The notes beneath the pieces were generated by a model. That model ran no database searches. It was given only the letters and a program-made list of their open reading frames with translations, and was not told where the DNA came from. A DNA stretch of 64,000 bases, taken from the NCBI RefSeq assembly GCF_009769385.1, contig NZ_VKAB01000032.1, positions 58,742 to 122,741 on the forward strand, in the 5' to 3' direction. A program made the translations under genes and the position numbers. Positions 18,666 to 26,400 of the stretch are shown here, piece after piece; position 1 is the first letter of the stretch; the number at the start of each line of letters is the position of its first letter. The DNA comes from Saccharothrix deserti. GTDB taxonomy: Bacteria > Actinomycetota > Actinomycetes > Mycobacteriales > Pseudonocardiaceae.

Positions 18666-18965
18666 GTGATCATGACCCGGGGACCTAAAGAAAACGCCGT
18701 TATTGACCTGGTGAAACGTCGGTTGAAACAACGAGGCCCGCACCCAACCGCCCGACCCGACAAAGACACGCGCAACCACGACGACACCCGCGACCACGAC
18801 ACCCGTCACCACGACGACACCCGCGACCACGACACCCGTCACCACGACGACACCCGCGACCACGACACCCGCGACCACGACACCCGCGACCACGACGACA
18901 CGCGTGACCACCGACGCCCGTGCCACCGCCACCGCCTACCGCCCAACCCCGACACCCCCACTTGA
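18666..18965 (+). CDS. Possible His/Asp-rich repeat protein (uncertain gene)
   Basis: A 99-codon frame from GTG 18666 to TGA 18965, between the prenyl transferase and ispH. GGGAGGG lies 12 bases upstream of the start. The first 25 residues are basic (VIDLVKRRLKQRG), then about 50 residues consist of alternating DTRDH, DTRHHD and DDTRDH units, ending HRRPCHRHRLPP. Every repeat codon ends in C, which suits coding in this genome, and many histidines and aspartates could bind metal. Against this, the stretch is a simple minisatellite that is also open in other frames (Thr/Pro plus, Val/Ala minus). I do not recognise the protein; treat as a hypothesis. Confidence 0.4.
   Translation: MIMTRGPKENAVIDLVKRRLKQRGPHPTARPDKDTRNHDDTRDHDTRHHDDTRDHDTRHHDDTRDHDTRDHDTRDHDDTRDHRRPCHRHRLPPNPDTPT
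18764..18909. repeat. Minisatellite of 15/18-bp units
   Basis: The tract alternates GACACCCGCGACCAC (15 bases) with a variant extended by GAC, about nine units in all, with CGTCAC in place of CGCGAC in two of them. It starts after CAAAGACACGCGC and ends at CGCGTGACC, just upstream of ispH. Unit number is likely to vary between strains. Confidence 0.85.
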
Positions 18966-18979
18966 CGAGGAGCCGTGCC

Positions 18980-19906
18980 GTGGCCCTTCCCGTTGTGCTG
19001 CTGGCGTCGCCCCGGTCGTTCTGCGCCGGGGTGGAACGCGCCATCGACATCGTCGACCGACTTCTGGACCAGCGTGGTGGCCCGATCCACGTGCGCAAGC
19101 AGATCGTGCACAACACCCACGTGGTGGTCGGGTTGGAGGCGCGCGGCGCGGTGTTCGTGGACGAGCTGGACGAGGTGCCGGACGGCGCCACCGTGGTGTT
19201 CTCCGCGCACGGGGTGTCGCCCGCGGTGCGCGAGGAGGCCGCGCGGCGCGGTCTGGAGGTGGTCGACGCGACGTGCCCCCTGGTGACCAAGGTGCACGCG
19301 GAGGCGAAGCGGTACGCCACGCGCGGCGACACGGTGGTGCTGATCGGGCACGACGGGCACGAGGAGGTCGAGGGCACGCTCGGCGAGGCGCCCGGACAGA
19401 CCGTGCTGGTGGAGAGCGTCGCGGACGTCGAGGCGCTGGAGGTGCCGGACCCGACCAGGGTCTCCTACCTGACCCAGACGACCCTCGCGGTGGACGAGAC
19501 GGCCGAGGTGCTGGCGGCGTTGCGGGCGAAGTTCCCGGCGCTGCGGGGCCCTTCGTCGGCGGACATCTGCTACGCCACCACGAACCGCCAGGACGCGGTG
19601 CGCGAGGTCGCGGGCGAGGCGGACCTGGTGCTGGTGGTGGGTTCGGCGAACTCGTCGAACTCGGTGCGGCTGGTGGAGTTGGCCCGCCGGATGGGCACGC
19701 CCGCGCACCTGATCGACGACGTGTCCGAGATCCGGCCGGAGTGGCTGGACGGGGTGCGCGTGGTCGGTGTGAGCGCGGGCGCCTCCGCCCCGCCGCAGCT
19801 GGTGGACGAGGTGCTCGAGGCGTTGAGCCCGTGGGACGTGCAGGTCCGCGAGACGGCGCGGGAAACGATCCAGTTCACGCTGCCGGCCGCGGTGAGGCGG
19901 CGATGA
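18980..19906 (+). CDS. ispH: 4-hydroxy-3-methylbut-2-enyl diphosphate reductase
   Basis: A 308-residue IspH, the last enzyme of the MEP pathway, reducing HMBPP to IPP and DMAPP with a [4Fe-4S] cluster. GTG 18980 is selected because GAGGAG stands seven bases upstream and the protein then begins directly with the conserved VVLLASPRSFCAGVERAI. The three cluster cysteines lie in SFCAGV, ATCPLVTKVH and ICYATTNRQDAV; the catalytic glutamate region VGSANSSNS is present. The stop overlaps the next small gene as ATGA. This copy sits in the encapsulin/prenyl transferase operon and may be dedicated to it rather than the only genomic copy. Confidence 0.95.
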   Translation: MALPVVLLASPRSFCAGVERAIDIVDRLLDQRGGPIHVRKQIVHNTHVVVGLEARGAVFVDELDEVPDGATVVFSAHGVSPAVREEAARRGLEVVDATCPLVTKVHAEAKRYATRGDTVVLIGHDGHEEVEGTLGEAPGQTVLVESVADVEALEVPDPTRVSYLTQTTLAVDETAEVLAALRAKFPALRGPSSADICYATTNRQDAVREVAGEADLVLVVGSANSSNSVRLVELARRMGTPAHLIDDVSEIRPEWLDGVRVVGVSAGASAPPQLVDEVLEALSPWDVQVRETARETIQFTLPAAVRRR

Positions 19907-20124
19907 CGCTGCTGGACGCGATCGCTGGGCGGCCCGACGACGTCGAGGCGTTGCCCGCGTCACCACGTGGGCAACGCGGGCACGTGGGCACGTCCGCGTT
20001 GGCCGCCGACTTCCTCCCGCGCGGCACCCGTGACGAGATCCCGCGCGCCGACGGTCCGCACGCGGCCGGCATCGGCACCGGCATCAGCACCATCGTCCTC
20101 AAGCGACTGAAGGAGAACAGGTGA
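19903..20124 (+). CDS. 73-residue protein coupled to ispH and ispG
   Basis: A short gene whose ATG overlaps the ispH stop (ATGA) and whose TGA overlaps the ispG start (GTGA), so it is translated with both. It has no signal or membrane segment. The first 20 residues (MTLLDAIAGRPDDVEALPAS) resemble the start of 1-deoxyxylulose-5-phosphate synthase (Dxs), but the rest (a Gly/Arg-rich middle and a basic end, STIVLKRLKENR) does not. It could be a dxs relic kept open, or an unknown accessory protein of the operon. I do not recognise a family. The double overlap is good evidence that it is translated. Confidence 0.6.
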   Translation: MTLLDAIAGRPDDVEALPASPRGQRGHVGTSALAADFLPRGTRDEIPRADGPHAAGIGTGISTIVLKRLKENR

Positions 20125-21227
20125 CCACCCTGCAACTCGCGCCACCGGTGCGGCGGCGCAGATTGTCCCGCAAGCTGTCCGTCGGCGGTGTCGAGGTCGG
20201 TGGCGACGCGCCGGTGAGCGTGCAGTCGATGACGACCACGCCGACGTCCGATGTGGACGCGACGCTGCGGCAGATCGCCGAGCTCACCGCGGCGGGCTGC
20301 GAGATCGTGCGGGTGGCCGTGCCGTCGCAGGACGACGCCGACGCGTTGCCGGCCATCGCCCGCAAATCACCCATCCCGGTGATCGCGGACATCCACTTCC
20401 AGCCTCGGTACGTGTTCGCCGCGATCGACGCCGGGTGCGCGGCGGTGCGGGTCAACCCGGGCAACATCAAGAAGTTCGACGACCGGGTCGGTGAGATCGC
20501 GCGTGCGGCGGGCGCGGCGAAGGTGCCGATCCGGATCGGGGTGAACGCGGGGTCGCTGGACCAGCGGCTGTACCGCAAGTACGGCAAGGCGACGCCGGAG
20601 GCGCTGGTCGAGTCGGCGTTGTGGGAGTGCTCGCTGTTCGAGGAGCACGGGTTCACCGACCTGAAGATCTCGGTGAAGCACCACGACCCGGTGGTGATGG
20701 TGTCGGCGTACCGGCAGTTGGCGCGGGTCTGCGACTACCCGCTGCACCTGGGCGTGACGGAGGCCGGTCCGCTGCTGCAGGGCACGGTGAAGTCGGCGGT
20801 GGCGTTCGGGGTGCTGCTGTCGGAGGGCATCGGCGACACGATCCGGGTGTCGTTGTCCGCGCCGCCGGTCGAAGAGGTCAAGGTGGGCAGCCAGATCCTG
20901 GCGTCGCTGGGACTTCGGCCGCGCAAGCTGGAGATCGTGTCGTGCCCGTCGTGCGGCCGGGCCCAGGTGGACGTCTACAAGCTGGCCGAGCAGGTGACGG
21001 CGGCGTTCGAGGGTTTCCCGATCCCGTTGCGGGTGGCGGTGATGGGGTGCGTGGTCAACGGTCCCGGTGAGGCGCGGGAGGCGGACCTGGGTGTGTCGTC
21101 GGGCAACGGCAAGGGGCAGATCTTCGTGCGCGGCGAGGTGGTGCGGACCGTGCCGGAGTCGAAGATCGTGGAGGCGCTGCTCGAAGAGGCGATGAAGCTG
21201 GAGCCCGGTCCGTCCGAAGAGGACTGA
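20121..21227 (+). CDS. ispG: 4-hydroxy-3-methylbut-2-enyl diphosphate synthase
   Basis: A 368-residue IspG (GcpE), which converts methylerythritol cyclodiphosphate to HMBPP in the step before IspH. GTG 20121 overlaps the preceding stop. The TIM-barrel part carries SVQSMTTTPTSDVDAT near the start and CDYPLHLGVTEAG. The C-terminal [4Fe-4S] domain has the ligands CPSCGRAQVD and GCVVNGPGEAREAD. Length and motifs are those of a complete actinomycete enzyme. With ispH and the prenyl transferase it provides three successive steps from the MEP pathway to longer prenyl diphosphates. Confidence 0.96.
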   Translation: MTTLQLAPPVRRRRLSRKLSVGGVEVGGDAPVSVQSMTTTPTSDVDATLRQIAELTAAGCEIVRVAVPSQDDADALPAIARKSPIPVIADIHFQPRYVFAAIDAGCAAVRVNPGNIKKFDDRVGEIARAAGAAKVPIRIGVNAGSLDQRLYRKYGKATPEALVESALWECSLFEEHGFTDLKISVKHHDPVVMVSAYRQLARVCDYPLHLGVTEAGPLLQGTVKSAVAFGVLLSEGIGDTIRVSLSAPPVEEVKVGSQILASLGLRPRKLEIVSCPSCGRAQVDVYKLAEQVTAAFEGFPIPLRVAVMGCVVNGPGEAREADLGVSSGNGKGQIFVRGEVVRTVPESKIVEALLEEAMKLEPGPSEED

Positions 21228-21250
21228 CCGGGCTCCGGGACGGCGGCGGT

Positions 21251-23788
21251 TCACTCGTAGGAGATGGCCTGCAGGACGTTGAGCCGTGCGGCGCGGATCG
21301 CGGGCAGGATCGCCGCGACCACGCCGACCCCGGCGGCGATCAGGAGGTAGCTGCCGAGTTGCATCCACGGGATGCCGAGATCGGTGAAGCCCTGGTCCTT
21401 GAGCGCCTGGACCGCCGCGACCCCCAGCGCGGTGCCCACCACCAGGCCGAGCAGAGCGCCGAACACCGAGATCACCACCGATTCGACGGTGATCATCCGC
21501 ATCACCTGGGCGCGGCGCATCCCGATCGCCCGCAGCAGGCCCAGTTCACGGGTCCGCTCGATCACCGACAGCGCCAACGTGTTGATCACGCCGAGCACCG
21601 CGATGAGGATGGCCAGGGCGAGCAGGATCTGGATCATCAGCAGCACCGTGTCCAGCTGCGCGGTCTGCTGCCGCACGAAGGAGCTGAGGTCCTGGACGGA
21701 GACCTCGGGGTTGTCGGCGAACAGCGGTTCGATGCTCTTGCGCACGTCGGCCACGTTCGCGCCGGGGTCGGTCTTCACGAACGCGGTGTTCACCTGCGCG
21801 AGCGCGAACTCGTCCGCGGTCGACCGCGGCAGGAAGACGGAGTCGGCCACCAAGGTGGTCTTGGCCAGCACGAACGCGACCGTGTAGGCGCGTTGCTCGC
21901 CCTTGGTGGTCTGCACGGTCGCCGTGCCGCCCTGGCGGAGGTTCAGCGCGGTGGCCGTGGCCTCGTCCAGGCCGATCTCGCCGTCTTCCAGGTCGGAGAT
22001 CGTGCCGCTGGTGGAGGTGAGCCCGAAGATGCGTTCCATGGCGGGCACGTCGGTGACGACGGTGCCGAACTTCCGCTGCCCGTCGATGAGGACGCCGTCG
22101 TTGTACCAGCCGAACGCGGATTCCACGCCGGGCGTGGCGAGGACCTTCTCCACCCGGTCGGGGCCGAACGTGCCGCCGGCCTGTCCGTTGGTCGACTCGC
22201 CGGAGATGATCAGGTCGGCCTTGATCTGGGTGTCTGCGACCTTGGTGATGCTGGTGGTGGCCGAGGTGAGCACCACGCTGACGCCGGTGATCAGGGCGAT
22301 GCCGACCATCAGCGCGGCGGCGGTGATGGCGGTGCGGCGCGGGTTGCGGGCGGAGTTGCGGCGGCCGAGCGTGCCCGGCATCGACCAGGCGAGCAGCTTG
22401 CCGATCAGCGACACCACGGGCCTGCTGATCAACGGGGTGAGCAGTGCGACGCCGATGAACGACAGCAGCAGGCCGGACAGGATCGGCCACAGCGACCCGC
22501 CGGCGAACCCGAAGCCGAGCATCCCGCCTCCTACCAGGGACAGCGCGCCGCCGGCGACGGTCAGCCTGGTCAGCGGCCGGTCCGGGGTGGCGGCCTCGCG
22601 CAGTGCCGCGACGGGCGCGATGCGGGAGGCGCGCAGCGCGGGCAGCAACGCGGCCAGCACGGTCACGATGATGCCGACCGCGAACGACGAGATGATCGCC
22701 GACGGCGGCACCGCGATGCCCGCGAGGTGCAGGCTGCCGCCGCCGATCGTGCTGAAGACGTTCGCCAGCAGGGCACCGACGCCGATGCCCGCGCCCAGGC
22801 CGACCACGGACGCGATCAGGCCGATCACCACGGCCTCGACCACGACCGAGCCGATCATCTGCTTGCGGCTCGCGCCCATGGCCCGCAGCAGCGCCAGTTC
22901 CCGGGTGCGCTGCGCGACGATGATGGAGAACGTGTTGAGGATGATGAAGATGCCGACGAACAGGGCGATGCCCGCGAAGCCGAGCAGCACGTAGTTGAAG
23001 AACGCCAGGCCCTCGCCGATCTCGTCGGCCTGCTCCTTCGCCAGCTGCTCACCGGTCTTGACCTGGTAGGCGTCGCCCAGCGCGGCTTGGATCCGGTCGC
23101 GCAGCACGGCCTGTGACACGCCGTCGTCGGCGCGGACCGTGATGCCGCTGAACGCGCCGGGTGTGCCGAGCAGGAGCTGCTGGGCGGTGGTCTCGGTGAA
23201 CGCCGTGGTCAGCTCGCCGCCGAGGGAGGCGCGGTTGCCGGGGTAGCCGAAGATCCCGGCGACGGTGAACGTCCGCTTCGGCTCCAGGGTGAGCACGGAC
23301 ACCTGCTCGCCGACCTGGAACCCGCCGGTCTCGGCCAGGTAGGCGCTGATCGCCACCTCGTCGTCGCGTCGCGGCGGGTGGCCTTCGCGCATCTCCTCCT
23401 GGCCGCCGTCACGCCACGCCGTGCCCACCCGTGGCGCGCCGGAGGTGGTGAGCACCTTGCCGTTCTCACCGATGGGGCGGGCCGATCCGATGACGTCGCC
23501 GACCGCCGTGCGGACACCGTCCACGGATTCGACGGCCTTGACGTCGTCGGCGGTGAGGGTGCCGGCGCGGGCGGCCTCGGGGTTGTCCTGGTCGACCTTG
23601 GGCTTGACCGCGACCTCGACGTCCACCTCGGAGTACACCGTGGCGAACAGGTCCTTGAACGAGCGGTCCAACGTGTCGGTGAGCACGAACGAGCCGGACA
23701 CGAACATCACGCCGAGCACCACGGCCAGACCCGACAGGACCAGCCGGAGCTTGCGCGCCAGCACGCTCTTGAGCGTCGCCTTCAACAT
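21251..23788 (-). CDS. ABC transporter permease, FtsX/MacB type
   Basis: An 845-residue permease with a long extracytoplasmic domain (about 40-250) after the first membrane segment and two FtsX cores, each with a cluster of transmembrane helices; the final core ends with VVAAILPAIRAARLNVLQAI, the usual FtsX box. The ATG overlaps the stop of the ATPase gene (TGATG), so the two form a complete exporter. Such systems extrude peptides, lipids or drugs, or act mechanically on the cell envelope. No histidine kinase or response regulator lies beside it, so neither substrate nor control is shown. The 23-base gap to convergent ispG leaves little room for a terminator. Confidence 0.93.
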   Translation of the reverse strand: MLKATLKSVLARKLRLVLSGLAVVLGVMFVSGSFVLTDTLDRSFKDLFATVYSEVDVEVAVKPKVDQDNPEAARAGTLTADDVKAVESVDGVRTAVGDVIGSARPIGENGKVLTTSGAPRVGTAWRDGGQEEMREGHPPRRDDEVAISAYLAETGGFQVGEQVSVLTLEPKRTFTVAGIFGYPGNRASLGGELTTAFTETTAQQLLLGTPGAFSGITVRADDGVSQAVLRDRIQAALGDAYQVKTGEQLAKEQADEIGEGLAFFNYVLLGFAGIALFVGIFIILNTFSIIVAQRTRELALLRAMGASRKQMIGSVVVEAVVIGLIASVVGLGAGIGVGALLANVFSTIGGGSLHLAGIAVPPSAIISSFAVGIIVTVLAALLPALRASRIAPVAALREAATPDRPLTRLTVAGGALSLVGGGMLGFGFAGGSLWPILSGLLLSFIGVALLTPLISRPVVSLIGKLLAWSMPGTLGRRNSARNPRRTAITAAALMVGIALITGVSVVLTSATTSITKVADTQIKADLIISGESTNGQAGGTFGPDRVEKVLATPGVESAFGWYNDGVLIDGQRKFGTVVTDVPAMERIFGLTSTSGTISDLEDGEIGLDEATATALNLRQGGTATVQTTKGEQRAYTVAFVLAKTTLVADSVFLPRSTADEFALAQVNTAFVKTDPGANVADVRKSIEPLFADNPEVSVQDLSSFVRQQTAQLDTVLLMIQILLALAILIAVLGVINTLALSVIERTRELGLLRAIGMRRAQVMRMITVESVVISVFGALLGLVVGTALGVAAVQALKDQGFTDLGIPWMQLGSYLLIAAGVGVVAAILPAIRAARLNVLQAISYE

Positions 23789-24546
23789 CACGCCACGACC
23801 AGCCGGTCGTCGCCGTCGAGGACCTTCATGGTGTCGAGCACGGCGGCGGCGGTGGGGTCGTGCAGCTCGCGCACGATCCGGCCGTCGGCGAGGAAGATCA
23901 CCCGGTCCGCGTACGACGCGGCGTTCGGGTCGTGCGTGACCATGACGACCGTCTGGCCGAACTCGTGGGCCGAGCGCCGGAGGAACCCGAGCACCTCGGC
24001 GCCGGAACGCGAGTCGAGGTTGCCGGTGGGCTCGTCGGCGAACACGACCTCCGGCCGGGCCACCAGGGCACGGGCGCAGGCCACGCGTTGCTGCTGGCCG
24101 CCGGACAGCTGCGTCGGGCGGTGGGTGAGGCGGTCGCGCAGGCCGACCGTGTCGATCACCGCGTCGAACCAGGCGCGGTCCACCTTCTGGCCGCCGATGG
24201 CCAGCGGCAGCGTGATGTTCTCCTCGGCGGTGAGCGTGGGCAGCAGGTTGAACTGCTGGAAGATGAACCCGACCTGGCTGCGCCGCAGTTCGGTCAGCCC
24301 CTTGTCGCGCAGGCCGTTGACCTTGGTGGCGCCGATCCACACGTCACCGGAGTCGATCGTGTCGAGCCCGGCGAGGCAGTGCATCAGCGTCGACTTGCCC
24401 GAACCGGACGGTCCCATGATCGCGGTGAACCGGCCGCGGTCGAATTCGACGCTCACCCCGGCCAGCGCCGTGACCGCGGCCTCCCCCGTGCCGTAGGACT
24501 TCCACACGTCCACCGCTCTCGCGGCCGACTCCACGTTGCCCGTCAC
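23788..24546 (-). CDS. ABC transporter ATP-binding protein, MacB/LolD type
   Basis: A 252-residue ATPase starting at GTG 24546 behind GGAGG. It has the Walker A motif GPSGSGKST, Q-loop FQQFNLLPTLTA, signature LSGGQQQR, Walker B VVFADEPTGNLDSRSG and switch histidine VMVTHDP. The PTGNLD element is typical of the MacB/LolD exporter subfamily. It powers the permease translated from the overlapping downstream gene. An inverted repeat 82-115 bases upstream is a plausible operator. Confidence 0.95.
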   Translation of the reverse strand: MTGNVESAARAVDVWKSYGTGEAAVTALAGVSVEFDRGRFTAIMGPSGSGKSTLMHCLAGLDTIDSGDVWIGATKVNGLRDKGLTELRRSQVGFIFQQFNLLPTLTAEENITLPLAIGGQKVDRAWFDAVIDTVGLRDRLTHRPTQLSGGQQQRVACARALVARPEVVFADEPTGNLDSRSGAEVLGFLRRSAHEFGQTVVMVTHDPNAASYADRVIFLADGRIVRELHDPTAAAVLDTMKVLDGDDRLVVA

Positions 24547-24627
24547 CGGTCCTCCACCCCTTTTGCGTGAAACGGCGCTCGCCGTTCCCGAGAGCAATGT
24601 GGCCGACCGGGGGCCGCCGGCGCGTCC

Positions 24628-24661
24628 GGAATGACCCCGGAATGTTGATCGGGGTAATTCC
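24628..24661. promoter_or_regulatory. Inverted repeat upstream of the ABC exporter (candidate operator)
   Basis: GGAATGACCCC (24628-24638) and GGGGTAATTCC (24651-24661) form an 11-base inverted repeat with one mismatch around a 12-base spacer, in an otherwise gene-free stretch (24547-24944). Symmetry and position suggest a dimeric regulator site controlling the minus-strand ABC genes; no regulator is adjacent. Confidence 0.4.
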
Positions 24662-24944
24662 CCTAGGCGGGTGGAAGGATCTTCGTCGGCGCGGCGACGC
24701 GGAGCCGGACAAGGGACGAACGGATGGTGAGTCGGCCGATCATCCGATGCCTGTCCGCGCGCCTCGGCGGCATTCGGACACCGGCAGGAAGCGACCGGAC
24801 ACAGACCGTCGCGACGAGACGCAACCTCTCCCACATGGCGGGAAAACCGAGACAGGAGGCGTGATCACTCGTAGGGTCTACCGGCGTCAGCGACCCTGAC
24901 CCCCGCGTGACCAAGATCCACGCCGACCGCTTTGAGGAGCTGGT

Positions 24945-25289
24945 GTGTCGACCCTCCGGGTGCGCCCCTACACCAGAACCGGCGGCCGTACGCGCTCCGC
25001 GACGACGCTGGCCATCGAGACCATCGTGACGACGAACGAAAGGGCGGCGAGAGACGCCCTGACGTCCACCGCGGAACACCGCATCATCAGTGATCTGTGC
25101 CGGAATCCCCATTCCGTCGCGGAAGTGGCGGCGACGCTGCGGTTGCCGCTCGGAGTGGTCCGCGTGCTGTTGGCGGATATGTCGGACATGAGTCTGATCA
25201 ACGTGCACAAGGAACAGGCGGTGGACGAGAAGGGCCGGCCGTCACTGGAGTTGATGGAACGCGTCCTGATGGGGTTGCGCCGCATCTGA
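24945..25289 (+). CDS. DUF742-family protein
   Basis: A 114-residue DUF742 protein from GTG 24945 (GAGGAG upstream). The opening RVRPYTRTGGRTR is the typical DUF742 start, and the second half, IISDLCRNPHSVAEVAATLR, is its winged-helix-like part followed by ADMSDMSLINVH. These proteins normally sit in the conservon operon with a sensor kinase, a roadblock protein and a small GTPase, and take part in actinomycete signalling. Here none of those partners is present, so it is a solitary copy. Its 3' end overlaps the convergent dehydrogenase gene by 48 bases. Confidence 0.85.
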   Translation: MSTLRVRPYTRTGGRTRSATTLAIETIVTTNERAARDALTSTAEHRIISDLCRNPHSVAEVAATLRLPLGVVRVLLADMSDMSLINVHKEQAVDEKGRPSLELMERVLMGLRRI

Positions 25290-26150
25290 GCGTTCCCTGA
25301 TCGCGTGGACCACGGCGGCCGCGTCGTCCTCTCCGTGCCCGAGTTCCACCGTGCGCGTGAACAGGTCCAGGCACACGTCGAGCAGCGGTGAGGCGACGCC
25401 GGCGGCGCGGGCGGCGTCGGTGATCAGGTGGTTGTTCTTGAGCACGTCGCGGGCCGCCGCCTGGGCGTCGAAGTCTGCGGCGAGGAGTTTCGCGGCCTTC
25501 GCGCGGGACACCTTGCTGGCCATGGGGCCCGCGTCCAGGACCTCGACCAGGGTGTGCCGGTCCAGGCCGTGCCGTTCGGCGAAGTGGAACGCCTCGACGA
25601 GGCCGGTGGTCATGGTGATCAGGAACAGGTTCACGGACAGCTTCATCAGCAGGGCGTTCGGGGTCGGGCCGCAGTCCACCACGTCGGCGCACATCGGTGC
25701 GATGGCCTCGCGTGCCCGTGCCACGGCTTCGGGGGCGCCGGCGAGCATGGCGACCAGTTCACCGGCCTCCGCCGGGCCGCGTGAGCCGGAGACGGGTGCT
25801 TCGACGTAGTCGCCGCCGGCCGCGCGGATGTCGGTTCCGAGGTCGTGCGAGTAGTCGGGGGACGTCGTGCCCATGTGCACGATGGTGCGGCCGTTGACGT
25901 TGTGCGCGAACCGGTCCGTTCGGCGGTCGAGGACCGCGTCGATCGCGGCCTCGTCGGCGAGCATGAGGATCACGACATCGGCGCTGGAGAACACCTCCGC
26001 CGGGGTTGCCGCGACCCGTGCGCCGGCGTCCCGCAGCGGTTCGGTCCGGTGCGGCGACCGGTTCCAGACCACCAGCGGCCGGCCGGACCGGGCCAGGTTG
26101 AGCGCCATCGGCTGCCCCATGATCCCGAGACCGACGAATCCGATCTCCAC
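25242..26150 (-). CDS. Beta-hydroxyacid dehydrogenase (3-hydroxyisobutyrate dehydrogenase-like)
   Basis: A 302-residue NAD(P)-dependent dehydrogenase. GTG 26150 follows GAGGAG by six bases and starts the protein right before the nucleotide-binding VGLGIMGQPMALNLARSG. The substrate-binding signature VEAPVSGSRGPAEAGEL and catalytic lysine region LMKLSVNLFL are present. Members oxidise 3-hydroxyisobutyrate, tartronate semialdehyde or related acids, or act as imine reductases; the substrate here is open, and the catalytic Lys argues against an imine reductase. The last 16 codons overlap the convergent DUF742 gene. Confidence 0.92.
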   Translation of the reverse strand: MEIGFVGLGIMGQPMALNLARSGRPLVVWNRSPHRTEPLRDAGARVAATPAEVFSSADVVILMLADEAAIDAVLDRRTDRFAHNVNGRTIVHMGTTSPDYSHDLGTDIRAAGGDYVEAPVSGSRGPAEAGELVAMLAGAPEAVARAREAIAPMCADVVDCGPTPNALLMKLSVNLFLITMTTGLVEAFHFAERHGLDRHTLVEVLDAGPMASKVSRAKAAKLLAADFDAQAAARDVLKNNHLITDAARAAGVASPLLDVCLDLFTRTVELGHGEDDAAAVVHAIRERSDAAQPHQDAFHQLQ

Positions 26151-26270
26151 CACGACCTCCTCGTACCACGACGGCACGGCGCCGCCTCCCGGGGTGGGAG
26201 TCGACGCCGTGCCGATGCCGGTCTCGAACGGTTATACGCACCACTCGGCGCCCCGGTTCACAACTCGTCT

Positions 26271-26380
26271 GTCCTGAACGTCGAACTCGGGGGTCCTGAA
26301 CGCAGGACACACCTGTTCCGAACGTAGGACACTCGCGTTCTGAACGTAGGACACTCGCGTTCTGAACGTAGGACACTCGG
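26271..26380. repeat. 22-bp tandem repeat array 1 (five units)
   Basis: Five consecutive 22-base units begin at 26271, 26293, 26315, 26337 and 26359. The best-conserved units read GTTCTGAACGTAGGACACTC plus two bases; the first two are diverged. GTTC-T-GAAC makes a small palindrome in each unit. The array lies between the anti-sigma gene's 3' end and the dehydrogenase's 5' end; a second array of the same unit is at 51658-51745. There are no spacers, so it is not a CRISPR. Confidence 0.92.
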
Positions 26381-26400
26381 GGTGAGCTGGGGCTTTGTGG

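Noticed and set aside
18615..18932. Val/Ala-rich minus-strand frame across the minisatellite
   Set aside because: It is a frame reading of the same simple repeat, with no ribosome site, no sensible start and a position antisense to the operon.
26271..26380. 22-bp array as a CRISPR
   Set aside because: Units are directly adjacent with no variable spacers and there are no cas genes.
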